Positions 18,946 through 27,971 of a stretch of 64,000 nt of DNA are shown piece by piece. The translations under genes and the position numbers were made by a program. A model generated the notes under the pieces. It was not told the DNA's origin. It saw only the letters and a program-made list of their open reading frames with translations, and ran no database searches. Source of the stretch: Leptolyngbya ohadii IS1. Its GTDB lineage: Bacteria; Cyanobacteriota; Cyanobacteriia; Elainellales; Elainellaceae. Location of the stretch: assembly GCF_002215035.1 (NCBI RefSeq), contig NZ_NKFP01000001.1, forward strand, positions 1,175,501 through 1,239,500, given 5' to 3'. How positions within the stretch are numbered: the stretch's first letter is position 1; the number at the start of each line of letters is the position of its first letter.

Positions 18946-19589
18946 TTTTCGATCGCAGTGCAGCCTTCTTCGATATTTCTGACCAGAAATCCGTCGATGC
19001 CCTGTCGTACAATTTCCAGCAAAGCGCCTCTAGGACAGGAAATAATCGGTGTGCCGCAGGCGAGAGCTTCGGCAAAGACAATTCCAAAGGGTTCATCCCA
19101 CTCGATCGGCACAATCAGGGCGGCTGCCTGTCCCAGCAGTTCATTCTTCTGGCGATCGTTGACTGCACCGGCATACTCAATGCCATCCTTGTCCAGGTGG
19201 GGAGCAATTTCTTCTTCCCAGTAGCGAGTCCCCTCCGGTGAATTCACCTGATTTCCCGCAATAATCAGACGACAATTCGTGCGTTTTGCAATGGCGATCG
19301 CCGTATGTGCTCCTTTAATTCGCTCAACCCGGCTCAGAAAAACGAGTGGTGCATCCGGCGCGACGTGGGGCTGAAATGCATAGGTTTGTAAATCAACAAA
19401 ATTGTGAATCGGATACCATTGACCGCCCGCTAATCGTCCCTGCTGGCAAATGTGGTCGCTACATCCCGTAAAGGTAAGCGATCGCCCCGCCAGTTTTGCT
19501 GCCCAGTGAACGGTGCGAGGGGTGGGACGACGCTGAAAGGACATGATCTTGGGCAGATCCGCAGGCAGGAGCGGCAGAAGATACTGCAA
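18816..19589 (-). pseudogene. Glycosyltransferase family 4, 5'-truncated
   Basis: 257 residues from a TTG at 19589. The C-terminal domain is intact: VFLSRVERIKGAHTAI, IIAGNQV, and the donor-site acidic motif in EWDEPFGIVFAEALACGTP. The N-terminal acceptor domain (roughly 100-150 residues) is absent. At 19586-19600 the sequence switches to a copy of the polymerase-like gene's 5' end through the near-match GCAACCxGGAGAAGCGATCGG. It may be non-functional. Its 3' end and flank are duplicated in inverted orientation at 17748-17940. Confidence 0.75.
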
Positions 19590-19911
19590 CCGGGAGAAGC
19601 GATCGGCGATTAAACAGGAGAATCAGTCCAACACCCATCCAGAACATCTTAATCGTTGATTGGGGCTTGGGCGGAGTAAACATGGGAGAAGGGCGATCGG
19701 GTCGGAAGTCCAGAACGGGCAGGAATTTCCAGGGTTTCTGGCGCATTATATTTTGGTGCATCAGATGACGATCGCGATCGACCAGCACCGGATCGAACCA
19801 GATGCCCCGCACAATTACCTCATGTCCGGCAGCGGATAAACTGTCGGCTTCCTTTTGGGGACGGGGAGCGGTGCAGAGATGGGCACCAGTGAGGATGAGG
19901 ATTTTTGCCAT
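19459..19911 (-). other. Chimeric open reading frame created by the rearrangement
   Basis: From the ATG at 19911 the frame encodes about 70 residues of a glycosyltransferase N-terminus (MAKILILTGAHLCT). It then runs in frame into the first 30 or so residues of the polymerase-like protein (MFTPPKPQSTIKMFWMG), and finally into an out-of-frame reading of the glycosyltransferase at 18816-19589. The 150-residue product would be a junction artefact rather than a known protein. Confidence 0.6.
19586..19700 (-). repeat. Diverged copy of the polymerase-like gene 5' end
   Basis: It is a direct copy of 16360-16474 with about four mismatches, including the start codon and first 30 or so codons. It is joined on the right to a glycosyltransferase copy through a 12-bp shared sequence (AAGGGCGATCGG). 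Confidence 0.88.
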
Positions 19912-19935
19912 TCTTGGGTTCTTGCGGCGGTTTGG
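19689..19935 (-). repeat. Direct repeat, copy 1 (glycosyltransferase 5' end)
   Basis: It matches 20623-20884 in the same orientation, except for a 15-bp unit (ATTTTGGTGCATCAG) present twice in copy 2. Its right edge joins the 3' part of the same glycosyltransferase at CCAAACCGCC microhomology. Confidence 0.9.
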
Positions 19936-20860
19936 GCGGCTTGTTTGGCGGCGGTGAGGCTGGGGGGAGACTGGATCAGGTCGGTGATGGCGGTTGCCAG
20001 GTCGGCGGGGGATTGGGGCGGGATCAGGCGACCAACGTGGGGGCATTGCTGGAAGACTTCTCGCTGTCCGGCAGTGTCGGTGGCGATTATGGCGAGTCCG
20101 GCTTGCAGGTATTGAAACAGTTTGTTGGTGATGGTGAGGTTGCGGCTGGGAGGATTGGGCTGCTCCAGGGCTAAGCCAATGTCGTGTTCGGCAATGCGGG
20201 CGGGGAGTTCGTCGTTGGGGACGGTGGGGTGAAGGAAGAGGCGATCGCGCCAGTGGTCGGGAATTTGTGTTTCTAGCCAGTGACGGGTCGCGTCGGAGCA
20301 GTTGCCGCGCAGGTGAATTTCAACGGGATGCTGCAAAAGGGGAAGTGCTTGAAAAAGGGTTTCTAAGCCGCGTCCGGGTCCGATTAAGTCTGGGAGAACC
20401 AGTCTTCAAAGTCTATGCCAACACGAAAGCCTCGCTGTAAAAGCTGTTCACCGACCCAAAGACCTGCCTCGGAATGGACGATCGTTAAATCGGCTTTTTC
20501 CTGAAGGGCGGCTTTGAGCATGGCTCTAGCTCCGTAACCCAACAGAGCAGGGGAAACTTTGCCAGATTGCTGAAATCGCTGTCGAGCAAGTCTGGCTTTA
20601 AGGCGAGTGCGCCAGTGATCCAAAGGGCGATCGGGTCGGAAGTCCAGAACGGGCAGGAATTTCCAGGGTTTCTGGCGCATTATATTTTGGTGCATCAGAT
20701 TTTGGTGCATCAGATGACGATCGCGATCGACCAGCACCGGATCGAACCAGATGCCCCGCACAATTACCTCATGTCCGGCAGCGGATAAACTGTCGGCTTC
20801 CTTTTGGGGACGGGGAGCGGTGCAGAGATGGGCACCAGTGAGGATGAGGATTTTTGCCAT
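19936..20860 (-). pseudogene. Glycosyltransferase family 4 with internal deletion and frameshift
   Basis: The ATG at 20860 opens a GT4 N-terminus (MAKILILTGAHLCTAPRPQK) that reads to GIDFEDWFSQT and stops at 20384. The +1 frame immediately continues with GPGRGLETLFQALPLL and the donor-domain motifs NLTITNKLFQYLQAGLAI up to 19936. In this family the DWFS motif and the SQT-GPGRGLE motif are normally separated by well over 100 residues. So I infer a deletion between two WFSQ-like sites plus a frameshift. The true C-terminus is replaced by a second copy of the gene's own start. Confidence 0.7.
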
Positions 20861-20884
20861 TCTTGGGTTCTTGCGGCGGTTTGG
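20623..20884 (-). repeat. Direct repeat, copy 2 (glycosyltransferase 5' end)
   Basis: It is the partner of 19689-19935 and probably the original position, because it is followed in frame by the rest of the gene. It contains an internal 15-bp duplication encoding LMHQN twice. Confidence 0.9.
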
Positions 20885-21843
20885 TCGTCGAGGAATTGCC
20901 AGAGTTCGGGATAGGTGGCGATCGACTGAGAGATTCTCCAGGTAGCGATCGGGTGTTTCAAACAATAGGCAAGGAAGAACAGCCAGTCGGAGAGGGTGGC
21001 GAATTGGAGGATGCGACGGCAGAACGGACAGGCGATCGCGGTGAAGAAGAGGGTCGCTGTGGACTTGGGCGTTTTGCTGCGGGCTTGCTGCCAAATTTGC
21101 TGAAGCTCGGCGGGGATAAGGGGAACGTGCTTGAGGAAACTTGCTGCCAGGAGGGTTTGAATCTGTGCCCAAACTATTCCATCCTTCGAGCGGGAGGATT
21201 GGCGGGTGATCGCAAAATTGGCGCAAACCTGGGGCACTAACAGAATCGGAAAGTGAAAGGTTCGCTCCCGGACGGCTTCTGCGCCTTCAAAGGGCGTGCG
21301 ATCGGGGATAGTATAGCGACGGGCAGACTGCGATCGCACCAGCATTGCCCCGTTGGAATGGAGGGCGCTGAACAGTTGGCGCGGATGCCCCCAGAAAAAT
21401 GGCTGTGGCGCGGCAGTTGGAGGAAAATTCCAAGTAGTTTTTTCTGTATCGATCCAGTTGCCTTCTGCGGTTTCCTGCCAGTGCCGCATATTTGCCCAGC
21501 TCACCTGCACATCGGGGAATTGTCGCATCGTGCCAATCATCGTTTCCAGGAAATGGGGTTCCCACCAGTTATCGTCCTCCAGTAGGCTAATAAACTCCTC
21601 AGCGACGGGCTGAAAGATCAGATTAAAGCTGCGGGTAGCGCCCAAATTTTCCGCATGATCGATGACCTGAATTCGCGGATCGCCAATTTCTTCGGCTAGC
21701 TGACGGGGAAAGTGATCGGTGGGATCGTCATTGTGCAGTTCGCAGACCCAATCCGTTACGGTCTGATTCAGCAGACTCTCTACTGCCCTACGCAGGGTAC
21801 GATGGCGGCGATAGGTGGTGAGATAAACGCGACAGATTGCCAT
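20764..21843 (-). CDS. Glycosyltransferase family 2, C-terminus probably altered
   Basis: 359 residues. A GT-A domain begins MAICRVYLTTYRRHRTLRRAVESLL, with the DxD-like HNDDPTD near residue 40 and LLEDDNWWEPHFL. The last 38 codons after QFLDDQ (20764-20878) are an out-of-frame reading of the next gene's start, a sequence that also occurs at 19689-19935. So the natural C-terminus may have been lost at the edge of the rearranged zone, or the genes overlap. The family transfers sugars for surface glycans. Confidence 0.78.
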   Translation of the reverse strand: MAICRVYLTTYRRHRTLRRAVESLLNQTVTDWVCELHNDDPTDHFPRQLAEEIGDPRIQVIDHAENLGATRSFNLIFQPVAEEFISLLEDDNWWEPHFLETMIGTMRQFPDVQVSWANMRHWQETAEGNWIDTEKTTWNFPPTAAPQPFFWGHPRQLFSALHSNGAMLVRSQSARRYTIPDRTPFEGAEAVRERTFHFPILLVPQVCANFAITRQSSRSKDGIVWAQIQTLLAASFLKHVPLIPAELQQIWQQARSKTPKSTATLFFTAIACPFCRRILQFATLSDWLFFLAYCLKHPIATWRISQSIATYPELWQFLDDQTAARTQEWQKSSSSLVPISAPLPVPKRKPTVYPLPDMR

Positions 21844-22001
21844 TAGTATCCCTTCTGATAAACCCAGCTACACCCAATATTCATCTTTGAATCTATTCCA
21901 ATATTCATCACATTTACCAATTCCCTGATCGACAAACTCCATTCAGTGCTGTGCTTCTGGGTTGATCTGACGATCGTTGTTTTTGCCTGTAGAAAATAAC
22001 T

Positions 22002-22955
22002 CTATGAATAGGCGAATTTCCTGGTTAACATCTGCAATCGCTTCGCAAATTTCCAGCCCAGAACTGCCGCTGCACTTTGAAATAGGGAACTGCCCACGGG
22101 AGATAAGTTTGTTCCGCCCAACGCCTGGATCTCTGCTTCAATGTCCTGCTGCAAATCTGGCAAGTTCGGGTAAATATCATAGATCAGTCGCTGGAATCGA
22201 TCGGCACAGGCGCGACGAGTACGGAGGCTATCTTCCTGAGCTAATAGGTGAATCCGGTCAAGCTGCATCGATCGCCACAAAGATTTCCACGCAGCCCCCG
22301 ATGTCGAGCCACTCAAACTGCCCTGAATGCCCGATCGATAGTAAACCCGCGAGTCTGCACAAAACTTGATTTCCTGGCTTGCCAGCACAACGCGACAAAA
22401 GTATTCCCCGTCATCGTTGAGCGACAGCGACTCATCCCACAGTCCGACACGGTCGGCGATCGATCGCGGAATTAGCCAGGCTGCCGGGTGCATCATCCCG
22501 TTACCTTTCCAGGCACAGATCAGCCAATCAACGGGTAAAAAATCCTGCCAGAGCGGTTGAGGTTGAAACACCGCTTCAAAATAATGGCGATAGAATCGCG
22601 CCCATGCCCCGGATGCAATACAGTTTGAATCGCAGGATTGCAGCAGCTTAATTTGGTGCTCAATTTTGTCGGACGCAAGCAAATCATCCGCATCCAGGTA
22701 TTGAATAAACTCCCCCTGGGCTTCCTGGAGGGCACGGTTACGGGCGGCACTGGCTCCCTGATTGGGTTGGGTAATTACTTTCAGCCTTGAAGACTCATAG
22801 GAGCGGGCGATCGTCAGACTGCGATCGGTTGAGCCATCGTCCACCAGGATAATTTCTGTATGCTGCCAGGTTTGGCAGAGGGCGGATTCGAGGGTTTCTG
22901 TGAGCCAGGGTTCAGCGTTGTGACAGGGGATGAGGATGGAGGTGAGGGGTGGCAT
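22002..22955 (-). CDS. Glycosyltransferase family 2
   Basis: 317 residues. A GT-A fold has LTSILIPCHNAEPWL at the N-terminus, DDGSTD near residue 40 and the metal-binding YLDADD near 90. A C-terminal helical region carries no obvious membrane helix. It is probably a polysaccharide side-chain or backbone transferase. It is 158 bp upstream of the next minus-strand transferase and 96 bp after the YdcF-type gene. Confidence 0.88.
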   Translation of the reverse strand: MPPLTSILIPCHNAEPWLTETLESALCQTWQHTEIILVDDGSTDRSLTIARSYESSRLKVITQPNQGASAARNRALQEAQGEFIQYLDADDLLASDKIEHQIKLLQSCDSNCIASGAWARFYRHYFEAVFQPQPLWQDFLPVDWLICAWKGNGMMHPAAWLIPRSIADRVGLWDESLSLNDDGEYFCRVVLASQEIKFCADSRVYYRSGIQGSLSGSTSGAAWKSLWRSMQLDRIHLLAQEDSLRTRRACADRFQRLIYDIYPNLPDLQQDIEAEIQALGGTNLSPVGSSLFQSAAAVLGWKFAKRLQMLTRKFAYS

Positions 22956-22964
22956 TTAGGGGTG

Positions 22965-23050
22965 GATGGTGGATGGGTGGATGGGTGGGTGAGCAGGGGG
23001 GCAGGGGAGCAGGGAGCAGGGAGCAGGGGGAACTGGGAATTGGGAATTAG
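22965..23050. repeat. G-rich low-complexity repeat between genes
   Basis: Short runs based on GGGTGGAT, then GGGAGCAGGGAGCAGGG, then AATTGGGAATTAGG fill the gap between two minus-strand genes. Several runs of three or more G could form a quadruplex on the plus strand (C-rich on the coding strand). Such repeats are common between cyanobacterial genes. Confidence 0.75.
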
Positions 23051-23051
23051 G

Positions 23052-23678
23052 TTAGGGTTTGAGGTTGGCTCCGGTATAGCCTGTGGTGAGCCAGATGAGG
23101 GAGCGGATGATGTCGCGGATGGTGCGGAGTTGGTCTTCGGGGGGGCGATCGGAGGGGATGACGATCGGGGTGAAGGCAATGCCGTGACTGCCGAGAACGA
23201 CGGTGGCGATCGCCTGTGCCCTGGTCATGTGGTAGTCGGAGGTGATCAGGTAGATGTGATGGATGTTCTGGCGATCCAGATCCTTAACCAGGGTGGTGAA
23301 GTTGGTTACGGTGTCGGAGGCGCGATAGTCCAGATAAATACGATCGGTGGCGATGCCTGCTTTGTGAAAGAGACGATGGGAATTAGCGGGCGATAGACCG
23401 GAGGAAACCCAGATTTTTAGTTCAGGATGGTGTCGAGCAAAGTCGGCGGTGTAGGCTTCTCTGGCGGGACGACCGCCCAGGGTGAGAATTGCTTGAGGTT
23501 GAGGAGACTGCCATTTGGCGATCGCAAGACGAGCGGGAATATAGCTGACGGCAATCGTTAGAACTATGCCGCAGATTATCCTGGAGGATTTCCAGCCTGG
23601 AATGACACTGGGTCGGGGTCGGGATTGGGCTGCACGCTGCAAGAACGCCATAGGCAACACGGCATGACTGCATATCAT
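23052..23678 (-). CDS. YdcF/DUF218-family membrane-anchored protein
   Basis: 208 residues from the ATG at 23678; the frame is open to 23762 and a later ATG at 23651 is also possible. One N-terminal membrane helix (IICGIVLTIAVSYIPA) is followed by the DUF218 fold with ILTLGGRPAREAYTADFA, YRASDTVTNF and ITSDYHMTRA. Family members (YdcF, SanA) are linked to cell-envelope functions but their reaction is poorly defined. In cyanobacteria they are often found in polysaccharide loci, as here. Confidence 0.82.
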   Translation of the reverse strand: MICSHAVLPMAFLQRAAQSRPRPSVIPGWKSSRIICGIVLTIAVSYIPARLAIAKWQSPQPQAILTLGGRPAREAYTADFARHHPELKIWVSSGLSPANSHRLFHKAGIATDRIYLDYRASDTVTNFTTLVKDLDRQNIHHIYLITSDYHMTRAQAIATVVLGSHGIAFTPIVIPSDRPPEDQLRTIRDIIRSLIWLTTGYTGANLKP

Positions 23679-23837
23679 GACATTGGAATTTCTAAAAATA
23701 GTATTTCTAAAAGTCAGTTGCGATCGCGTTTGTTTTTTTGTCCAACTTGTGTTCGCGATCAATCTTTAAAAAAATAGATGTGATATCAGACGGTTTATTC
23801 CTACGGTGAGAAGAGATAATGACAGGCATTTTGCTCT

Positions 23838-24770
23838 ATGACTCTCTCTCCAGATTATTCGTCGGCTTCTGAATCTCAGCCGATCGGCAATGAAGGCAAT
23901 ACAAATGTCGGTACAAATGCGGCTACAAATACAGTTATTCAGACGGATACCCTGATGGGTGCCAATGCAGATGTACAAGCAGAAGAAAATAAAACTGCAT
24001 CGGGTAATTTGCAGCGACAAAAAACCATGATGCTATCTCGACGCACAGGTTATGCGCTCCTGCTGCTCTGTTTTATTGACCTGCTGTATATTCTGGTTCC
24101 ACCGGAACTCCTGAATCCGGTATGGGAGTATCAAACGATCGGGGATCTGGTCAAACTAGTGCCTGTACCGCTGCTGTCGCTGATGCTGATCTTCTATGGT
24201 GATACCGCGCTTCGCAGTAAGCCGGAACGATTTGCCCTCAAGATTTTGTCCTGGCTGACTCTATTCGTTGGAATTGTGTTTCTGCTGCTGGTTCCGCTTA
24301 CGATTAGCGATGCAGTTCGGATTCATCAATTCAACAACAATCAAATTAATAATCAGGTGAGTCAACAGCGGCTCCAGCTCGATGCAACGCGCAAACAGTT
24401 GGAAAAAGCGTCACCGGAAGCATTACGTAATCTGGTTCCCCTGCCTGACCAAAACGGCAATCTACCCGATATTCCAAACAGCCCTGAGCAAGCAAAGACT
24501 CAGCTCCTCAACAACGTGAATCGGGCAAAGGAAGAGGCAGAACAGCAGGCAAACCAGGCACGGGCAAATCTACGGCAAAACCTGGTGAAGAACACAGCCA
24601 AGCTGGTCGTAGGGCTGCTAATTACAGGCTGCTTCTTCATCTATGTTTGGAGGATGACCGTCTGGACCCGCCGCAAGGAATCCTACCTATATGAGTCGCC
24701 ACGTCAATCCTCGCTGACTGCGCTGCCAAAATTGTTTGGGTTCGGTTCTCGATCGCGCCGTCGGCTTTAA
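23838..24770 (+). CDS. HpsJ-like membrane protein with coiled coil
   Basis: 310 residues: a polar Asn/Thr-rich N-terminus (1-60), two to three membrane helices (about 67-160), a Gln/Asn/Ala-rich coiled coil (about 165-262) and a final helix (about 265-287) with a basic tail. This layout matches HpsJ-family proteins of hormogonium polysaccharide secretion. Such proteins also occur beside cyanobacterial exosortases, as here, where the exosortase starts 69 bp downstream. It is probably an accessory of the exosortase or of polysaccharide export; the mechanism is unknown. Confidence 0.7.
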   Translation: MTLSPDYSSASESQPIGNEGNTNVGTNAATNTVIQTDTLMGANADVQAEENKTASGNLQRQKTMMLSRRTGYALLLLCFIDLLYILVPPELLNPVWEYQTIGDLVKLVPVPLLSLMLIFYGDTALRSKPERFALKILSWLTLFVGIVFLLLVPLTISDAVRIHQFNNNQINNQVSQQRLQLDATRKQLEKASPEALRNLVPLPDQNGNLPDIPNSPEQAKTQLLNNVNRAKEEAEQQANQARANLRQNLVKNTAKLVVGLLITGCFFIYVWRMTVWTRRKESYLYESPRQSSLTALPKLFGFGSRSRRRL

Positions 24771-24839
24771 CCAGAAGGTTGAATGCAGAGGAGGGTAATG
24801 CGAATCCAATAGGCTGATTCAATTCGATACTGAACTTAA

Positions 24840-25736
24840 GTGAACAACCTGCTGCACAAATTCACTGTTATCCCACGCTGCGATCGCCTAATTGGCTTTA
24901 AGGGAATCGGCGTGGGATTTGCCTTGCTTCATCTGGTTCTGACCTGGCGACTGCTGCACCGCACCGATCAGGTTGTGGTGAATGCACTCTTTTGGATAGC
25001 GATTTTAGGGTTGCTGTTTCATCAGCGTTATAACCAGCATTCCAGCCAGCATTCCAGCCAGCATTCCAGTTTTAAAAGCGATCGGATTCCTCAATCGATG
25101 AGTCGTTTTATTGGACGATCACTGCTGGGATTGCTCGTGGTCGGCAGTTTTGCGATCAATCCGTTAGCAGCCTGGTTTGTGCGCCTGTTTCCGGCAGTGA
25201 CCCTGCTTAGTTTAGGACTGATTGCCTCTGGGGTTCGGCTCAGGCAATACTGGCGATCGGGACTGCTGCTCCTGCCGTTGATGCTGCCTAAAGGAATCGT
25301 GGAAGCGGCGGCTGAACAAACTATTGGCAAGCCCGTTCAAGTCCTGACTGCCCAGGTCGCGGCGTTTGGGCTGCACTATTTGGGATTTGATGCTGTGCAA
25401 AAATCCAGCGTGATTAGTCTGAATCAGGGAGCTGTGGATGTGCTGTTTCGCTGTACCGGAATTCCGCTATTTTTTTTGCTGATACAGCTTGCCGCTCTGT
25501 TTCTGATTGTTTTTTCCATTCCCAGACGGCAGCAAGTTCAGATTATTGGCATTGCAGCTACGATCGCTTTTTTGCTCAGCACCTTCCGGGTTGCGCTCCT
25601 GGCAGTTCTGGTGCAGAACCGCGTTTCCTTTAACTACTGGCATGATGGCAGCGGCGCGCAAATCTTTTCGACGGGGGCGATCGTTCTATTTGGCTGGGTC
25701 TGTCAGCAATTTCTACCGCGCATACAGATCGACTGA
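24840..25736 (+). CDS. Cyanobacterial exosortase (transpeptidase for C-terminal sorting signals)
   Basis: 298 residues from a GTG start, with about eight membrane helices. The exosortase catalytic residues are in place: Cys205 (FRCTGIPLF), Arg250 (LLSTFRVALL) and His268 (FNYWHDGSG). Exosortases cleave PEP-CTERM-like C-terminal tails and pass the protein to a surface acceptor, typically in organisms that make exopolysaccharide. Residues 66-77 are a three-fold repeat from 12-bp DNA units. It follows the HpsJ-like gene and converges with the copolymerase gene, overlapping it by 24 bp. Candidate substrates are at 39672 and 40506. Confidence 0.87.
   Translation: MNNLLHKFTVIPRCDRLIGFKGIGVGFALLHLVLTWRLLHRTDQVVVNALFWIAILGLLFHQRYNQHSSQHSSQHSSFKSDRIPQSMSRFIGRSLLGLLVVGSFAINPLAAWFVRLFPAVTLLSLGLIASGVRLRQYWRSGLLLLPLMLPKGIVEAAAEQTIGKPVQVLTAQVAAFGLHYLGFDAVQKSSVISLNQGAVDVLFRCTGIPLFFLLIQLAALFLIVFSIPRRQQVQIIGIAATIAFLLSTFRVALLAVLVQNRVSFNYWHDGSGAQIFSTGAIVLFGWVCQQFLPRIQID
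25034..25069. repeat. 12-bp tandem repeat within the exosortase gene
   Basis: Three copies of CCAGCATTCCAG encode a Gln-His-Ser-Ser repeat in a loop between membrane helices. Confidence 0.85.
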
Positions 25737-27971
25737 ATAATTTTTCACCCCATTGGCAACAACGCCCAGCACTCGAATCTGGGCACTCTCTAGCCGTTCT
25801 ACCGTTTGCACAAAGGCAGTTCCCCCGCCCCACTTGCCAAAGCCCGTGACCATCACAACTCCATCGGTTTCCGGCGCGATCAGAGTAACATCGGCTAAGC
25901 CCATGAGCGGCAGCGTGTCGTAAATCACCAGATCGAAGGTTTTATGGACTCGGTGCATAAACTCTTTCATCTGCTTGGATGCCAGCAGGCGAGTGGGATC
26001 GGGCGGCACTTCCCCAGCCCCCACAAAAAACAGACCCGCTTCCCAGTCTAATCGCTGAATAATCTGTTCTAGAGGGGCTTCTTCGCGGAGGAACTGGCTC
26101 AATCCGGCGTTTCGACGAATGTTTAGCAGATTGTGGATCTGAACGCTGCCGCCTCGCAAATGAACATCTACCAGCAGTACCCGTTTTCCTAATGCTGCTG
26201 CCGCCTGAGCCAGATGTACCGCAATGGTCGTTCTTCCCTCGACAGGTAAGGCAGAACTGATGACGATCGATCGAATGGGCTGTTCTTTGCCCAGTCCTTC
26301 AATTGCGGCGTAGAGCGCTCGAAAAGCTTCCAGAAACCCGTAGGTCGCCTGTACTTCCAGGTCGATTTGCTGTTTAGGCAGGAATGGCGCTTTTGATTCC
26401 ACCACTTCCTGAACAGAGGCAGCCTGAAGCAGCAATTTCAGCCGATTCTTAATCTCTTCCGTATCTCTGTAAACCGATCGCGTCCCCTCAGGGTTAAGAT
26501 GTCGTAAATCCACAATATGGGCTTCCGAGCCAGCGTATTCCAAATCAGCATGGAAAGGAATCACGCCAAGAATGGGGAGCTTTGTTTTTCTTTTCAAATC
26601 TGCAACGGTAAAGAAAGCGCTCTCTACTTTTTCCAGCAGAAATGCCAGTGCAGCACCCAGCGTAAACCCCATAACTGCACCTGTAATCAAACTCTTGTAC
26701 ACATTGCTTGCAACCTGGCTGGTTGGCTCTGTCGGGGGGGTAATTAGCTGCCAGGGCACTTCATTTTGTGCCGCCTGGATTTCCAGAGATTCGCGGGTGT
26801 CGGTGAAGCGTTGCAGACTTTCTGTGGCGGATTTGAGTTCTCGCTGAAGATCGCTAAATTCGCGGGAGAGTGCGGGCGTGCGCTTAAACTGCTGGCTGAT
26901 CTGCTGCTCTGCCTGGGCGATCGTGCGATCTCGCATCTGAAGTACCTGCATTTCATTCAGCAGGCTGGCTGCCTGGTTGCCTAATGCACGAGTCGCCTCA
27001 TTCTGTAGAAGCGGTGCAAGATTTTCCTGCTGCTGCTGCAACATCCGAATTGTGGGACTTTTATCGCCAAACCGGGCGGATTCTATCGCAATTTGTCGAT
27101 CGAGTGCCTGAAACTGCTGCAAAAAATCCTGATAAAATTCGGCGTTGTTAAGGGCAGCGGTTGCGCCAATTTGCTGCTGGAGAGCCGCGTATCTTGCCCG
27201 CAGGGTTGCCATTTCTGCCTGAATAGTTTGCCGCTGCTGCGCCACTGATCCGAGCTGTACGGTCATTTGCTGTGCGTAAGCGTCTGGATCGACAAAGTTG
27301 TACTGCTGCCGCAATGTTTGAATCTGCTGCTGTAAATCATTGACCCGTTTTTTGAGTCCGGGAAGCTGCTCATCCACAAACCGAATCCCCTGGCGCAGCG
27401 TTATTTTTTGTTCGTCTAAGCTGTGTTTTAGATATCCCTGAGACAGTTTCTCCAGAATAAATTTCACCTTTGCCGGATCGGTGCCAGAGTAGCTGACTTC
27501 AATAATTTTAGTTTCCCCTAATCGATTCACGCCCAGTCTGCTGCTGAGCATCCCAAAGCTGACATCAGGATAGCGATCGTTGATTTCTTTGATCATCGGC
27601 TCCAATGTCTTGGGACTGAGCATCACTTCGATTTGCGTGGAGTAATCCAGCTCTTTCGTGGTTTCGCTCGTTCCATCCGTGAGTTGAGAAAGCTGTTTTC
27701 TCTGGGTCACGGGTTCCACCAGTAGCGCAAAGCTGCTTTGAAACATGGGGGTCTTTCGAGATGCCTGAAATCCCGAAAAGGCACTGGCTGCGATCGCGAC
27801 TGCAATCACAATTGGGGCTTTCCGCCGCAGCATTCCCAGAATTTGGGCAATGTTGAATCCTTCCTCTGCTGGGGGAGATTGTGCTGCTGGCTCGATCGCG
27901 GTCGATCGAACAATCGACAGACCATTGGATTGTTTATCAGTGTGTTTGGGGCTTGCGGGGATTTCCATCAA
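25713..27971 (-). CDS. Wzc/GumC-like polysaccharide copolymerase with degenerate tyrosine-kinase domain
   Basis: 752 residues. A cytosolic N-terminus is followed by membrane helix 1 (about 53-70), a Wzz domain and a long coiled coil (about 180-420). Membrane helix 2 (about 433-453) and a BY-kinase domain (about 540-740) come next. Such proteins set chain length and couple export of exopolysaccharide. The Walker A motif reads PVEGRTT, with Arg580 in place of the essential Lys. The Walker A' motif reads LLVDVHLR, lacking the second Asp. Only two tyrosines lie near the C-terminus. So copolymerase function is likely while kinase activity is doubtful. The Wza-like partner is the next gene upstream, 334 bp away. 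Confidence 0.88.
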   Translation of the reverse strand: MMEIPASPKHTDKQSNGLSIVRSTAIEPAAQSPPAEEGFNIAQILGMLRRKAPIVIAVAIAASAFSGFQASRKTPMFQSSFALLVEPVTQRKQLSQLTDGTSETTKELDYSTQIEVMLSPKTLEPMIKEINDRYPDVSFGMLSSRLGVNRLGETKIIEVSYSGTDPAKVKFILEKLSQGYLKHSLDEQKITLRQGIRFVDEQLPGLKKRVNDLQQQIQTLRQQYNFVDPDAYAQQMTVQLGSVAQQRQTIQAEMATLRARYAALQQQIGATAALNNAEFYQDFLQQFQALDRQIAIESARFGDKSPTIRMLQQQQENLAPLLQNEATRALGNQAASLLNEMQVLQMRDRTIAQAEQQISQQFKRTPALSREFSDLQRELKSATESLQRFTDTRESLEIQAAQNEVPWQLITPPTEPTSQVASNVYKSLITGAVMGFTLGAALAFLLEKVESAFFTVADLKRKTKLPILGVIPFHADLEYAGSEAHIVDLRHLNPEGTRSVYRDTEEIKNRLKLLLQAASVQEVVESKAPFLPKQQIDLEVQATYGFLEAFRALYAAIEGLGKEQPIRSIVISSALPVEGRTTIAVHLAQAAAALGKRVLLVDVHLRGGSVQIHNLLNIRRNAGLSQFLREEAPLEQIIQRLDWEAGLFFVGAGEVPPDPTRLLASKQMKEFMHRVHKTFDLVIYDTLPLMGLADVTLIAPETDGVVMVTGFGKWGGGTAFVQTVERLESAQIRVLGVVANGVKNYSVDLYAR

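Noticed and set aside
20384-21226. 280-codon minus-strand frame as one glycosyltransferase
   Set aside because: The part right of 20860 is an out-of-frame reading of the GT2 gene at 20764-21843. Only the segment from the ATG at 20860 is glycosyltransferase-like.
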